A DNA stretch of 64,000 nucleotides from Choanephora cucurbitarum (Eukaryota > Mucoromycota > Mucoromycetes > Mucorales > Choanephoraceae). Shown in pieces: positions 34,852 through 47,985 of this stretch. The translations under genes and the position numbers were made by a program. The stretch lies in assembly GCA_025331435.1 (NCBI GenBank), contig JAIWNI010000018.1:186001-250000 (forward strand), written 5' to 3'. Positions within the stretch are counted from its first letter, which is position 1; each line of letters begins with the position of its first letter. The notes under the pieces are model-generated. The model ran no database searches and was not told the DNA's origin. It worked only from the letters and a program-made list of their open reading frames with translations.

Positions 34852-35494
34852 ACTTGAACTGCTCTTTCCTCTTTGTATGAATTGACAATAGAAAAAGAAC
34901 AAGGGAAAAAAAAAGACTATGTTTATCGAACAGTACGCGCACCACTTCCTCTTTGTATATTATTTCTTAATGTGTGTGTGTGTACTTTTTTTTGTAAGAC
35001 CTCTCTAGCTCCGCTCTCATTGGTAAAATATTTTGTCCGAGTCTGTAGCACTTGTTGTGTAGATCTGTTTAAGGCACCCTGATGTTAGAGAAATTCAAAT
35101 AGGCATGGTTTACTCTAAGCAAAACAGACATTTTTGCCTTGTTTAGAATGGCATTGAGGCAGATAAATATAGCTTCATTTCTCTTCTTTGTTTGCTCTAA
35201 ATCACAAGTTAGTTGCCTATTCACGTAAATGAAAAGCAGCAGACTATGAACACAACTTGTTTGTAGGGCAACGAAAGTTTCAAACTCTGTCCCTGCATGT
35301 ATTTATGTACGTTTATATGTATATTTAGATGGAATAGATGTTGTAATTACAATATAACATGGTCTATCATGTGGAGCAAACAACTATTTTCTATAAGAAA
35401 AAAGATATGGAGTTGATGTATACAGGAGATAGTAAACGACCGCCCTTTTTTCACTTGCTCTTGACTTCACTGTAGACGTATTATCACTTGTGGC
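34852..35494. other. Intergenic stretch, no supported gene
   Basis: This holds the promoter of the RRM gene and the 3' region of the PPxY membrane-protein gene. A GT run (about 34971-34982) and T-rich tracts are the only notable features. Confidence 0.4.
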
Positions 35495-36123
35495 TCAATA
35501 AGAACAAGACTGTCGGTCATCTTTGGTTGAGTTAGTAGAACGATAAGAAGGTGGATAGAATGCCTCCTGGTAAACAGGTGGAGGTGGGTTCATGGAGTAC
35601 TCTAGGCTCGATGACCTTATTGAAGGTTGTTGGTGTATGGTAGGTGCTAAAAAGGAACTTGGAGGTATGCCAGTTGTTGAAGGATTATAATAGCTAGAAG
35701 TATCAATAGACGAAACAACATCTGCAGTATCTTCTTCTGTCTGTATTCTAATCGTTTCTTCTGAATCATGCTGAATATCTCTGTCAGATTCCTTATGTCT
35801 AAATATGTAGATGACGAACTAAAGAGAAGTTGTCAATTGAGATCTTAAATCAGTCATTCTATTTTCATATGTCTAATATATCATCAATTGAGAGAAAAGA
35901 AAAAGGAAAGAGAGAGAGAGAGAGAGAGAATTACCATTAGTATCAAATAGATTGTACAAGGAATGCTAAAAATTAAAATGATGGCCCAATAGGGTGGTGT
36001 TCCTGTCAGGCTGTATACAATAGGTACAATCACACACAGGCTTACAAGGACGGCTATACACACAAAATGAACGGTAAATTGATTTTTTGGTAGGCGTGTT
36101 CTTTTGTCAAGCATAAGCTTCAT
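35495..36123 (-). CDS. Small membrane protein with two C-terminal PPxY motifs
   Basis: Exon 1 starts at 36123 and ends ILM before a GTAATTC donor; exon 2 begins FVIYIFRHKESD and runs to a TGA at 35495. There are two hydrophobic segments in the first 75 residues (about 17-40 and 45-75, spanning the splice site), then a cytosolic tail rich in Ser/Thr/Pro and acid. The tail holds PPPPVYQEA and YPPSYRST, each a PPxY motif for WW domains of Rsp5/Nedd4 ubiquitin ligases. Small membrane proteins with PY motifs often act as adaptors or cargo for Rsp5 in endosomal sorting. I recognise no named family. The intron ends in an AG-repeat-rich stretch at 35906-35929. Confidence 0.65.
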
Positions 36124-37332
36124 TGATAGAATTAACTGAAATCAAAAGTTAAAACAATAGGAAAAAGAAGAAAGAGAAAAAAAGAAAAAATACACATATA
36201 AAAAAGAAGAAACAATAAACAACTAGGCGTAAATGAATAAGTTACGTGTATCACTTTAAGTCCTCCTTACCCCGCTTTTTAAGGTTTTTCTTACTTTTTT
36301 ATTGTTATCGTGCTTACCTTTCTTCTTTCTTTCTTTCTCTTTTTTTAACTTCTGTTCTTACTCAGTCAATGTTCGTCTTATAGAAATCTTTGGTACTTGG
36401 TAGTTAGATGGACACAATATGCTTTATCTTGAGACTTCATGGAGTTTTGTCCCATCCTTAGCTAACCCTACAACTTCTAACATTGAGTTCAAATAGGCAA
36501 CTGTTTGAACTACTAGGTCAGCTATATTAGGGTCATGAAACATGGTCCTCTAAGACAGTAGAATTCAATCACGCAAAGGCATCGATCATGAGAACAACCA
36601 AGAGATACATTCAATTCGCTTTTACTGAGAACTATAAAATGTGTTTCTTCTTAAACTTAAGTTAAGAATTAGCCTTTTCTCCTTTCTCGTTTCAGTGTTG
36701 AATAAGCTATTAGCAACTCTATGAACTTAGTGTTCTTTTTTCCTAAAATTGAATTTAATAACAAAACTTGTCAGAGGCATGGTTTATACGAACTATTTCA
36801 AATGCAAATGCATGAAAAAGAGAATGCTTATAGAGTGCTTGAAGTTGACTTCCGCAGTTTTCTGTAGAATTGTTAGCAACTTTCTATGCTAAGGCCAATC
36901 TCTCCTTCATTGGTGTTTTCAAATAGGAGAGCAGTTTTGACTATCTTTTTTAATTATTTTGATTGTTCTCTAATTAGCACTTACATACAAGAAGCACAGA
37001 CTTCATAATGATTACTTTTGGGCTTTTTTTTTCTAGCTTTTATCAGATTAAATGTTAGCAATTAGTAACATATTGCCTAAAATGAGTAGAACAAAGAAAG
37101 TGATTCTGTGAAGCGTACTGTTTAGAGTTTATCGATATAGCCTCCTTTTTTTAGTTTTTTTTTTTCTTGTACAAACTGGTTTGATTATATGCGTTTATTT
37201 TGTGTTCCTTCCAGTAATCGTGTAGATCTCATCTAAGGATGATCATTTAATAGAAAAAAAAGCAAAAAAAATAGTGCAGTTTGTTTATTGACATTAAATA
37301 GTACTAAGAAGAAAAAAAAAGAAGGGAAAGAC
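36124..37332. other. Intergenic stretch of 1.2 kb, no supported gene
   Basis: AT-rich, with a CTTTCTTTCTTTCTTTC run near 36321-36341 and T tracts near 37140-37170. No coding signal or tRNA-like fold was found. Confidence 0.45.
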
Positions 37333-38278
37333 TTAATCGGATGCATTGGTAGAAATATAAGAGGAAGTAAAGCTAGATTGTAACAAAGATATTAGTTGTC
37401 AATTTACAACAGAGGAAACGGTTGTTTGCTTACTTTTTTAGTTCGGCATTTTCTTTAGCTAATCTTTCGACCTCTGCTAATAATTCATCTTGCATCTTTT
37501 TCATGTACTCTAACTGTTGAACAGTTCTGGTTAAGAGAGCAGCTTTGCTCAACTTCTTGTTGGCACAACCAGGCAAATGATTCTTCAATTCATCAAAGCC
37601 ATCTTTGATTTGTGCACGTCTCTTTTGCTCGGACTGGATATGAATCTGTCGACGTATTTCATTTGTATCAAGTTCTCTAAATAAATAAATAAAAAATGAG
37701 TCATAAAAGTTAGAGTTTGGTTCTTCGCTTTACTCGTCAGAATCTTCTTCATTTTCATCTTTCTTGTTCTTTCTTCGGTTGGCAGCTTTCACATCATCTA
37801 TCACTGCTCGCTTTCTCTTCTTGGCCAATTGTTGCTGTGAATAATCAAGAAATTCAGTTTGAAAGAATTCAGCAGGAATCGTGTTGGCACGAGCAATCGT
37901 CTCTTTCACTCTTTCTTCTGTTGTCTTTGAAGAGCTCACCAATAAGGAGGCTTGTTCATGGTAGGACGAAGGAGGGGAAGAGGGAGAGGAGGAAGAGGGA
38001 GAAGATGATGAAGGGGAAGAGGAGGAGGCAGTCGTAGTATTAGTTGTGATGGAAGAAGAAGGAGATAATGTTGGTGACAACTGGTTAGAACAGTGTGTTT
38101 CCTTTGAATTTGTTACTGAATAGTTTGTCATCCAAGGTGTATTGTAAACGTATTGCTGTACAGGCTGGTAATATTCTTGGGTGGGTGGATAATAACCTGT
38201 AGAGTTTCCATACATGAGCGCGTGCTGTTGAGGAGATTCAATGTATACAGGGTAGTTGGTATAGTTAAATTCAGACAT
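37333..38278 (-). CDS. bHLH-leucine zipper transcription factor
   Basis: The large first exon (37730-38278) encodes a Tyr/Pro/Gln-rich start (MSEFNYTNYPVYIESPQQHA), a long Ser/Pro tract and a basic region rich in Lys/Arg (KKRKRAVIDD). The second exon gives the bHLH: EIRRQIHIQSEQKRRAQIKD, FDELKNHLPG, KKLSKAALLTRTVQQLEYMK, continuing into a zipper (ELLAEVERLAKENAELKK). A short last exon adds FTSSYISTNASD. The His-x3-Glu-x3-Arg pattern (HIQSEQKRR) is that of E-box (CANNTG) binders. It looks closest to Mlx/Max-like factors by eye. Target genes unknown. Confidence 0.85.
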
Positions 38279-40405
38279 GATGTGATTTTGAAAAGGAATG
38301 AGTGTATATATTAAAGGATAGGAAAGGGTTTATGTTAATAAGGATTGTAGATTGGGTTGAAGTTTAAAAGAGGAAAGAAGAGAAGAAAAGGGAGAGAAAA
38401 AAAATTTCTCTATTGTCTTTAGGTCGTACGTCCCGATCCAAAATAGCCGGCATTCATTTCCTCTAGTATCGTATTTGGTAACTTGTACTTCAAAAGTAAT
38501 AACGGAGTTTCAAGCAGTGAAATGAAGTAAAAAAAAAAGAGAGATGCAAAAATAGCCACTGTTTACTTTAAGGAGAACGCTATATCTATTTGCAAACGTA
38601 TCAATATAGCTTGTGTACAATCGTCTTAGTCACAATGGCTGCATATTGATAGAATGCATATGGGTCTTGTGGGTTCCTGTAGACAACAAGAGTCTTTTGA
38701 TTTGGCTCACTGATTACTTTGAAACTTACCTTTCAAAATAAATAGACTATCTCCCGAGATTTCTTTCTCTCTCTCTCTCTTTTGCTCATTCTGACAAGAA
38801 GAGAATTCACTACATTGACTTTTATTCAAGTAACGACCAAAATAAGGAAATCATTACAACGATCAAACTTGCAGTCCAATCAAAGTGCTGTCATTAAAAT
38901 AGAACAATGTGAAATGTTCTCTAGGAAGAAATGGGAAAGGCCTTTCTTACGTCTCTTTTCTCTCTCAATTAAACAACCTTTCCTTAAAAACAACAAAGGG
39001 AAGGTGATCTAGACCTATACTAATAACTATCTATAGATATAGATATAGATATACAGTCTTCTTTTTCAGAACTAAGCATTTTAATGTAATTTTTGATTTC
39101 TGAGAAAGATTGAGCCTGATACAAGTAGAACATGTCACTTGCAATTCAAGGCTACTAGTCATTAAACAATTCTTGTTTGGTTGCAAGGGTCTTGTTGACT
39201 TTTCTGTAGCTAACAGGATATAGAAACCATCAAGATGTTACTATGGTCACTAAAACAAATGTATTTTTGTGTGTCCGAGTATATCTTTGCGAGTGTCATC
39301 GTAGTTAGATAATGCAAAGCATTAGTTCCCTCAGAAAGAGACTTTGTTCGTTCATTGGTGAAGATATACATGTGCATAATAATCTTGTATTGATTAGCAG
39401 ACATTTCCTAGACTTCTTAAAGAAACTCTTTGTTTCACCCATATGTAACCTACTACAGCTATTGAAGGTAGCAGCACTTCTTCTGAATACTGTCTTTTAG
39501 GCACAACAAATCACATAGGTTTTCAATGATCCTCTACACTCTTTGTTTGTTCGTTCTATTTCTTTTATCAAATCTAGAGTTATCATTAACCTCTTAATTG
39601 TTTTCTATAGCTAATAGATGATCAAACGAACAAACCCTTCCTTTTTTGGGTCTGTCCTCGAATAAAATTATGTTTACCAATATGTAAGTAGTAATATGAT
39701 TTAGAGCAAAATGATCGAAATAAAAGAAGACTCTTTATTATATAGCATTTCTAGCTGATTTAACACAGCACCTTTGCTTTGCTGTTTTTAGCATTATAAA
39801 ACGAGACAGAAATACCATACTGTTATTATTCGACCGATTTCCAAAGGTTTGTTGATAAAGTCAGGGCATAAAAAAGAACAGTCTATTAATAGCTTTTGAT
39901 CGATCTTGATCTTTAGTATAAGCTATCTGTTAGATTTTATCGAGACAATGATAAAACAAGAAGAACAAGCAAATAGAACATATTTGGCCTTATCTTACTT
40001 CTTTACTTTCCTTATAACCTCTAGCACTTGTTGCTTACAGCAAAGGGCCTAAATCGTTATTAAGCTGCCGATTTCAAATCTTGCTGTCAATCCCATGAAG
40101 GACTTTCAATAATATCCAGAATTTGCTGATCTAGAAGTTTGATCAAGATCAAAATTACTGCTCTTCATTGCAGCCAACTAAACAAAATTAGAATCAAGAC
40201 AAGTGACATACTACCGGTCAATGGTAAGAGCTGATGTTGAACGATACCTGTAAATGTTTATTACTGACATATATATAACTGAGCTTATTGCTTATTATTT
40301 GATCAAAAGACAGCAAGCAGAATGTAAATCATAGTTTTTTTTTCTTGATCTTTCATTTGTTTATTTTAGAGAAGACAGTTAAAGGTAGTGGCAAGGGGGA
40401 ATCTT
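38279..40405. other. Intergenic stretch of 2.1 kb, no supported gene
   Basis: Nothing coding is supported. It contains a GATATA tandem run near 39036-39052, a CT run near 38765-38779, and plus-strand frames of 62-76 codons (38782-39012, 39312-39500) without domains. It must contain the bHLH promoter at its left end. Confidence 0.45.
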
Positions 40406-41967
40406 TTAAGAGGTTCTTGCCTCAAATGCTTCACGAGCCCATTTGGCCATATCGACATCTACATCTTCATATTTCTTGACAAAAGGATGTTCCAATAGAT
40501 CAGCATAAGTTGGTCTTTTTAATTGATCTTTCTGGAGACAAGAAGCAACAAAGTCTTGAGCTTCTTCAGAGAATTGGTCTGCAGGTAAAGTAGGTGGCTC
40601 ATCATCAATGATAGCCTTTAACTGAGCAAACATGTTGTCGTATTTATAAGGATAACTACCGACAGCGATTTCTACAAGTGAGATACCTAATGACCAAACA
40701 TCAGAGGAAACGGTGTATGTGTTGGCTGCTTTTATACGTTCAGGCTAAAGAGGGAAAAAGCACATTTAGTCTGGTGTGGTTTGTTTGTTATTGAAGTATA
40801 CATTACAGCCATGTAACTTTGACAGCCAATGTTAGTTTTTGCTAACGATTTCTCCAGTTGACCTGATACACCAAAGTCACATAGTTTGACTTGACCTTCT
40901 AAATTTGCTAGAACGTTGGTAGGCTTGACATCTAAACATATATTTAGTCATTTCGAAAAACGATCCTGAACCACTTGTTTCTTTGCTTACCTCTGTGAAT
41001 GATAGATAGTTCGTCTTTTAAGAATTTAAGGCCTCGCACCATAGAGATAGCTATCTTTGCTAAGACATCTTCAGGCACGCCTTGACCATATAGTTTATCG
41101 AGAGAACCAGCATCCATATATTCCATACAATAGTACACGCATGACTCAATGAAGAATGCACCATAGAATTCTACAATGTATTCACCAGAACTCTTGTGTA
41201 AAATATCCAATTCCATTAAGATTTGATGGAGCTTTGTTTCATCTAGTTCCAGACGAATTTCCTATAGAACAAATTAGAAGAAAAAATGAGGGTAAGTAAA
41301 GCGCAGTAGATCAAAGAGTATTTAGCTCCACTTGCCTTCATAGCCATAGTGACATTTGTAACACGGTGCTTGACTTTTTGCACTGTACCATATTGTCCTT
41401 TACCCAATTCTTCTTGTAAAATCAAGTCATCCATCTTAATTGTAAAACTGTTTCCATTACTGAAATCAACACCATCTGCATGAATAATAGCCTTTCCTGA
41501 GAAGTTGAGTTTACCGGAAGGATCACTAGAGAAAATAAGTGCCATCATTAGGATTACAATACACTGCATTTTTCTCTCTCATAAAAAAAAGTAGAAACAA
41601 AGACCATGAACTCATCAGAAAGAGTTATGTCATCAACATACACGTATTTGGAAAAGTTTGCAAAAGGTGTTTGTTCGGGTTTAGGTGAAAGGCCTAGTTG
41701 AGACAAGTTCAATCCGGGTTTGTTGCCTAGACGGCCAGGTGGTGCTCTGCCTCTCATACCACCTGTTGCAGGTGGGAAACGAGGACTCATGCCCGCGTTC
41801 GACATGGGAGGTAGTGGTGCACTGTTGGGAGCTCGACTCATGGGTGGTAGTACTGAACGACCTGGAATGCGTGGTGGTCGTGGAGGCATGACTCTTGGAG
41901 GTGCTGAAACTGTTTTGTCTTGTTCTTCATTCAATGACATTGTTGAAAACGACTTGTCGAGGTCCAT
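40406..41967 (-). CDS. PBS2: Pbs2/Wis1-type MAP kinase kinase (416 aa)
   Basis: Exons 41642-41967, 41336-41525, 40991-41261, 40807-40931 and 40406-40744. A proline-rich N-terminus ([20 protein letters not shown]) precedes the kinase: [32 protein letters not shown], catalytic [32 protein letters not shown] and [19 protein letters not shown]. The activation loop SLAKT carries the MAPKK Ser/Thr pair phosphorylated by MAPKKKs. The family activates the Hog1/Sty1 stress MAPK. At 416 residues it is shorter than yeast Pbs2 or Wis1, mainly in the N-terminus. The intron at 41262-41335 uses a GC donor (GCAAGT); this joins AMK to EIRLELD exactly as in the family. Confidence 0.93.
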
Positions 41968-44837
41968 ATTGACACTAGTTTATAAATATTAAGAAAGCTT
42001 GTAAAAGGAATAAATATACGCAACACGCACGCAAACTTAGTTTCTTAAGAAGAAAGAAGAAAAAAAAAAGAGAGAGAGAGACAAAAAGGGGCAGATTAAA
42101 TATCAAGTCATTCTAAAATGTGTGTGCGTGTGTGTGTGTGTGTGTGTGTGCAACATTCGGCCGGCAAGAAAGGCAACAGAGAAGAAATACCCGCTGATTG
42201 GTCATGATCGTAAGCCATACGTCACTTGCCGACTCTATTGGTTCTTTTGGAGTTCCGATGAACATACTCTTTTGATCAGGTACACTGGAACCCACCCAAA
42301 CTTAATTGGTCTTAAAGGAAAGAGGGAGTAACATGTTAGTCTTTGTCATAGGCTTATCTCTGATATGAATTGGCTTTTTTTTTCAAGTTCAAATTCTAGG
42401 TAGTACCAACAAGTAGGTAAATGAACATTGTTTAAAACGAAACCCTCGTAAAATAACAAGCTAGAAGCCTCGGGAGAACAGAATAAGTTTGACAGCTCAA
42501 AATCAAGAAAGCCCTGAACTTTCTGTCAAAGAAAAGATATATTTTTCGCTTTCTAGCAAGTCAATGCCTTTTTTTCAACCATACAGATCGACTGTTTGTT
42601 ATGTTTTAGCTGATAATGTTTATTTTATCTAAGGGTCATTGTTTTCTGTTTCAAGATAACCGCTTGTCCCCACTTACCAAATATTTCTATTGCTTGCTTC
42701 TGCATTATCTTTAGAACAGATTGGCTCAGCGGAATGAGTAGTAGTCACTTTGACGCTTACAAAGACAGAATCGCGCCAAAGCCTTTAAGCGCGATGTTTA
42801 TTGCTTGAAGTACAGATGGCTTATTGTTTTGCCTATTCTCCGGAATGACATAAATCATAGCAAGAAAGAGAGAAGCGAAGGGGGAGGATAGGATTTGTTA
42901 CTAAATCTCAAATGACAACTAACAAAAATGCTTTTGTACTCCTCTGTCTTGGCAAGTGCTAGCTCAAACAGATCAATAAATCAATAAATCAGACTAATGT
43001 CTTTTTTGGGTTTAGCTATCTTTTCTTATTGCAAATCTGATCACAGCGAATAATAAGGTGACTTTCTGAATTGTTACACACCACATGAGTTCTGTCTTGA
43101 TAGCTGAATAGCAAACTACAAAGGACAATTGCTATCATGATGACTGAGAAAGAGAGAGAAGAGAGCTTGTTCTATAGCTAAGAATCAGTCTTTGTTTGGC
43201 CAGGACAACTCTGAGATTATTCTAGTTATAAGCAGGACTAATTAATCGCGTATAACCATATATTCTTTTCTTTCTTTCAGCTTCTGTTGCCTTTTTTTTT
43301 CCATAATGGTATTCCGATTGTTTGTTGTTTGAAATTGATCGGCGAATGTAGAACTGTCTACACCATATCTGGAAATGGAATGCACACTAGATTACACTAA
43401 TAAAGAAATAAGATTCTGTCGACTGGTCACAGTTGCCAAATTGTAATTGTCAAAGTACCTAAAAGGTGAAATTAGATAAAAAGGGCTTATCTTTTTCGGT
43501 GGAATGCATTGAATGTAAAACTAGTGTCTTTTTCTGCTTTTCTTTAAACACTTGGCAAACAGTAGCCTCTATTCGAATACAGGTGGTATCTTTCTTGCCT
43601 CTCTTTTTTTTTCCAAATAACCCTTAATTGATATAGTATTGAGTTTCAAATTAGGGTTCAAACTTCGGCATATTACATAATGCAAGTTCTTAAAAGCATT
43701 GGTCTTTTTTTAGTCTCAAAAAAAAAGTTTCTAGTCCATGACTATAAGAAGAAGTAAAGTAACCACTAAGAAAAAAGTCAGATTTATTTTTATCTATTTG
43801 CGAATCTATTTAGAGTCTTTATGTGTTCTTCACCAAAGAGCAAATTTGTCTATAGAAAAAGCCTTCTCATTGTCTTCTGTTATAAACAGATTAAAGCAAG
43901 AGAAAAGAAAAACAGAATAAACATATGCACCATCATAAAGTTCTGCTAAGACTGATTATTCCCCATACCAATGCATGTAATCCGAATTACTGGTATAAAA
44001 TTAAATTCAGGGAAGGTCAGGGAAATGCGTCTAATTAGACAATATACACTCTCTTAATACACACACTTTTTTTTTAATCGAGCTGTTAAGAGAAAGAAAA
44101 AGGAGAACATAGCCTCACCAACTTAACATTTCAAAACAATGGATAGGGCCTTTTGCCCTGTTGCATGTTGTACTCTACATTTGGTCAGCCTACAAGGCCG
44201 CTCTTTCAAATTCATGAAACCATTTCACCGTTGCTTAAGCATACTTATCTGAAATAGACATAATAAACAAATAAGTTAACTTCTGGGCTCATTTCAACCC
44301 CGGAACCAAAAAAAGAAACCATTTCTTAATGTCTTGAACATGCAAAACCAAAAAGAAAAAAAACTTCTTTAAAAGAAAGAGAGGAGTTTTTGGTTACGAA
44401 CAAAGTTGAGAGGCCGACCCGGTTATACAGGAACTTCCAGTGTAGTTGTACAAGCAAATCACATAAATGGCACAATTTGAACAACGGTTCAAATAAATAA
44501 CATTACAAACAGAAGCTATTTGAGATTTCTAATCATATAAGTGAACCAATCTATTGAGTTACATTGACTCATTAAGAAACAATACACAATTGGCATGATC
44601 GAATGCCAATTTTGAGAGCAATGTTTGTCTTTGTCAGTGAATTCAATTAAAAACAAAGCCTACTAATGTATTCTACATTTTCTTTCTGTGCATAGACATA
44701 AAAGAAAACAATGTAGATTTTTTACTGGTGATGATTTAGATAGAGGACAATGAAATTTTTTTCACTCTATAATTTTTTATTTCCCCTTTTTTTCCTCTGT
44801 CTCTATGCCAAAGACGACATAAATAATAGTTTATTCA
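41968..44837. other. Gene-poor region of about 2.9 kb
   Basis: I find no gene, tRNA or transposon ORF. It includes a 32-bp GT microsatellite (42119-42150) just upstream of PBS2 and a perfect 8-bp inverted repeat (44475-44494). Promoters of PBS2 and the arrestin-like gene lie at the two ends. Confidence 0.5.
42119..42150 (+). repeat. TG microsatellite upstream of PBS2
   Basis: Sixteen TG units with a single GC interruption, about 150 bp upstream of the PBS2 start codon on the opposite strand. Confidence 0.9.
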
Positions 44838-46229
44838 ATGCCTGTTGTAGTTCCATTCTTTACAGGTGCTAAGCAACTTACTATCGAACTTGCAGAACCT
44901 GTAGTTATCCTTCGCGGTTCTCCAGCTGATAACATAACGCATGTTCTTCAAGGAGAAGTCAGTGTTGTCCTTACTCGACCTGTCTCAATAAGTCAAGTCG
45001 TTGTTCAATTTATCGGCAAAACAACACGGCTATGGCCAGAAGGTATTTTTTTTGTTTGAGCTTCAAAATAAGGCAGTAGAGTAACTCTGTATTCTATAGG
45101 ACTTGCAGGAGGAAGACTGACCAACTCATTCCATGAAAGGACGATTCATGAGCAAGATGTGATTGTACAGTCTTTTCCTGAGAACCCCAAGCAAGAAGGT
45201 GTCTTACCGGCAGGTACACACCGGTGGCCATTTCAGTTTCTCTTGTCGAGTCATTTAGCCGAGACGATTGAGGATCAAATGGGCCAAGTGTTTTATTATA
45301 TAGTGGCAACTGTTCATCGAGTAGGTGTAGGTGCCACCAAGCTTCGTTCGCGTTACGATGTGCTCTTACTCCGCACCCCCAATTGGTCCGACAATGCACT
45401 TGCAGGCAATTCGCTTCCCACCACCTCTATTACCTCTGAACGCCAACTCGATATCTGTGATGCCAACATCTGTATTGAAAAGTCTATTGTAGCAGGCGGT
45501 GCTCAACTACCTATCTCGTTCTGTATTTCGCCTAACATAAAGCATGTTTTTATCGAATCCATGACAGTCATTCTCCGAGAAAAGAAGGTGTATCGAATGC
45601 CTCAACTTCATGCTCGTCGATCTGAATCATATGACTATAAAGTCACTCTTCATTCTATTTGTGAACCAAGCAGCTCAAGCCTTGAATCTGGTAGCAAACC
45701 GACTATGTCTCTAAAGGATCTGAAGAAAGCGCTCGGTCTAAAGAATGCACATATCTCTCTGAATGAAAGCCCCTTCCAGCACCGTATCATCTTTAACCTA
45801 CCTGGCTGTATGCGATTAAATCATTCGACTACATATTCCGAAATTGATATCCAACATACACTTAAGGTTCATATCGAACTAAGTTCACCCTTTGATGCCA
45901 ACTCAAATGATACTGCAAAGACAGATATCTGTTTCGAGACTCCTTTTACTGTACTTGATTGCCGGCTTAAAGAAGACTGTAGTGCATTGCCTACGTATGA
46001 ACAAGCTATGCATGATGATTTTGCTGTAGATCATCAAGATTTACCATCAGACTCTAATCCAACCAACTTTTTCCCCTGTCCTTGCTACCTTGAATACAAA
46101 AAGAAGCGTAATGTCACAAGGCGTGACTGGATCAAGTTTAGAAACGAATCTACTCAAAGCCCCACTTCACCATCATCATTATCCTCTAGTTCAAGCATCC
46201 CTCCTCCACCTTCCTACGATTCTTTATAG
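44838..46229 (+). CDS. Arrestin-related trafficking adaptor (444 aa)
   Basis: Exons 44838-45042 and 45100-46229. The N-terminal arrestin fold shows AEPVVILRGSPADNITHVLQ, GEVSVVLTRPVSISQVVVQF and QEGVLPAGTHRWPFQFLLSS; the C-terminal arrestin half includes ICIEKSIVAGGAQLPISF and LNESPFQHRIIFNLPGC. The tail has ALPTYEQAM (LPxY) and ends PPPPSYDSL (PPxY), WW-binding sites for the Rsp5 ligase. Such adaptors bring Rsp5 to plasma-membrane transporters for ubiquitination and endocytosis. Cargo cannot be predicted. Confidence 0.9.
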
Positions 46230-46534
46230 ATCATGACCAATAAACTTTATTCTATTTATTTTATGCAACACGCAATCTTAACAAAGTATTTAGCACAGAA
46301 TATTAGCAGAAATTGCAAGATGAGCAGTTTTCAATAAGAACGCCAAACAATGTCCTAAAGGTATTTGAAGGGTTCCCTTTAATGATAGATGGCTCAGCCC
46401 TTGGCCCCTCTTCAATCAAAATTCATTGGCAGCTCTGAGATCCGTGACTTTATAATTGTCGAAAACAAGAATATATTTTTTCATTTTTTTTTCTTCAATC
46501 TGTATAACTTGCACTGCTTTAGACTTGGAGGAAA

Positions 46535-47776
46535 ATGGACGAACCTCGTGATGTCAACATGACTGAAGCACCAAACGGTGAGGAAGCTCCCTTTGGTCTT
46601 TCAAAAGATGAATGGAAGTTTTATCAGTTTGTTCGCAATACTCCAAAAGTAAGAAAAGAAAAAGAAGCATACACTATTCTTTGTGCCCTAACTACCTTTA
46701 TATCTTTTGTCAAATCAATTAGGGTGTCAAGTTTACTGACCGCCCTGAAGATATGGATGTTCAAGGTGCTTATTTAGCCATGAACTCTCTATTGAAGAAG
46801 GTAAAATAAAGATGCAATCATGATGTTTCCGTATTGATATTGATTTGTGTTTAGAATGCTTTGGAAGTCATTCAACTAAATGGTGAAAATATGCTTAAAG
46901 CCATTGATCTTCGGGACGCTGAAAAGTAATATCACTTTTTGATCGTTTTTTCTCTTGTTCCCAATCTAAACCAAATTCAATAGGGCAAGCAAGTTGACAG
47001 ACGATGCACGTATTGTGTATAATGCCATTCGTGCTGCAGGCAACAATGGTATTTGGACTAAAGATTTAAAGAAGAAGACCAACTTGCACACCATTGTCTT
47101 GAACCGTACATTGAAGTCTTTAGAACAAAAGCAAGAAATTAAAGCTGTCAAGCATGTCAAACACCCTACTCGAAAGATTTATATGCTCTACAACATGACT
47201 CCCTCGAGTGAAGTCACTGGTGGTGCTTGGTATACAGATCAAGAATTAGATACAGATTTCATTGATAGTTTGAAGGCTGCTTGTTTGAAATATATTGCTT
47301 CTAGAGTAAGAAGAAGAACAGATGGTTTTTGTTTGGTGAGCTTATTTTCTTTTTTCTTATCATAGAGTTTTCCACGTATTGAAGGTATCAACGATGCTGT
47401 CTTTGGTGCAGATCATGAGCATTATCCTACAGCTACTGAAGTGAGACGTTTCATTACCGAATCACGTATTTCTTCCATCGATCTTTCTGTCAAAGATATC
47501 ACAAGTTTACTAGATGTGTTAGTCTACGATGGTGTTGTGGAAAAGAAGTTACCTTTTATGGCAGGCATGGAAGATTTTAGTGATGATGAAGACGATGGTG
47601 AGGATCAATCTGTTCAATGGTCTTATAAAGCTGTCAGAAAAGTTGCCAGTCGTTTACCAACCGAAGCATTGACTGAGACACCTTGTGGTAAATGTCCTGT
47701 ATTCAGTTTTTGTGTAGAAGATGGACCTATCAACCCTCTCAATTGTGAATACTTCAAGACATGGTTAGACTGGTAA
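46535..47776 (+). CDS. RPC34: RNA polymerase III subunit RPC6 (C34), 331 aa
   Basis: Exons 46535-46648, 46723-46800, 46855-46925, 46984-47305 and 47366-47776. Tandem winged helices are evident: FTDRPEDMDVQGAYLAMNSL, EVIQLNGENMLKAIDL, then RIVYNAIRAAGNNGIWTKDL, LKSLEQKQEIKAVKHVKHP and RKIYMLYNMTPSSEVTGGAW. The C-terminus has four cysteines (ETPCGKCPVFSFC and PLNCEYFKTWLDW) that form the family's Fe-S site. This subunit links Pol III to TFIIIB and helps open tRNA and 5S promoters. Confidence 0.95.
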
Positions 47777-47985
47777 AATAAAAAAAAAGAAAGATAAATG
47801 AAGTACTCGGCCATCTCTCTCTCTCTCTCAATTTGTGGCAATATGTAAATAGTTAGAAGCAAAAAAAAACACACACACATTCCCTTTCTTTTTTTTCCCT
47901 CTCTCATTTCAAAAGAAAAAAAAAGAATCTGTTTTTTTTTATTAATACAAAAGACATTTATAAATACAAAGTTGATACTATCTTC

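Noticed and set aside
41720..41992. Plus-strand Gly/Arg-rich ORF
   Set aside because: Antisense of the Pro-rich N-terminus of PBS2.
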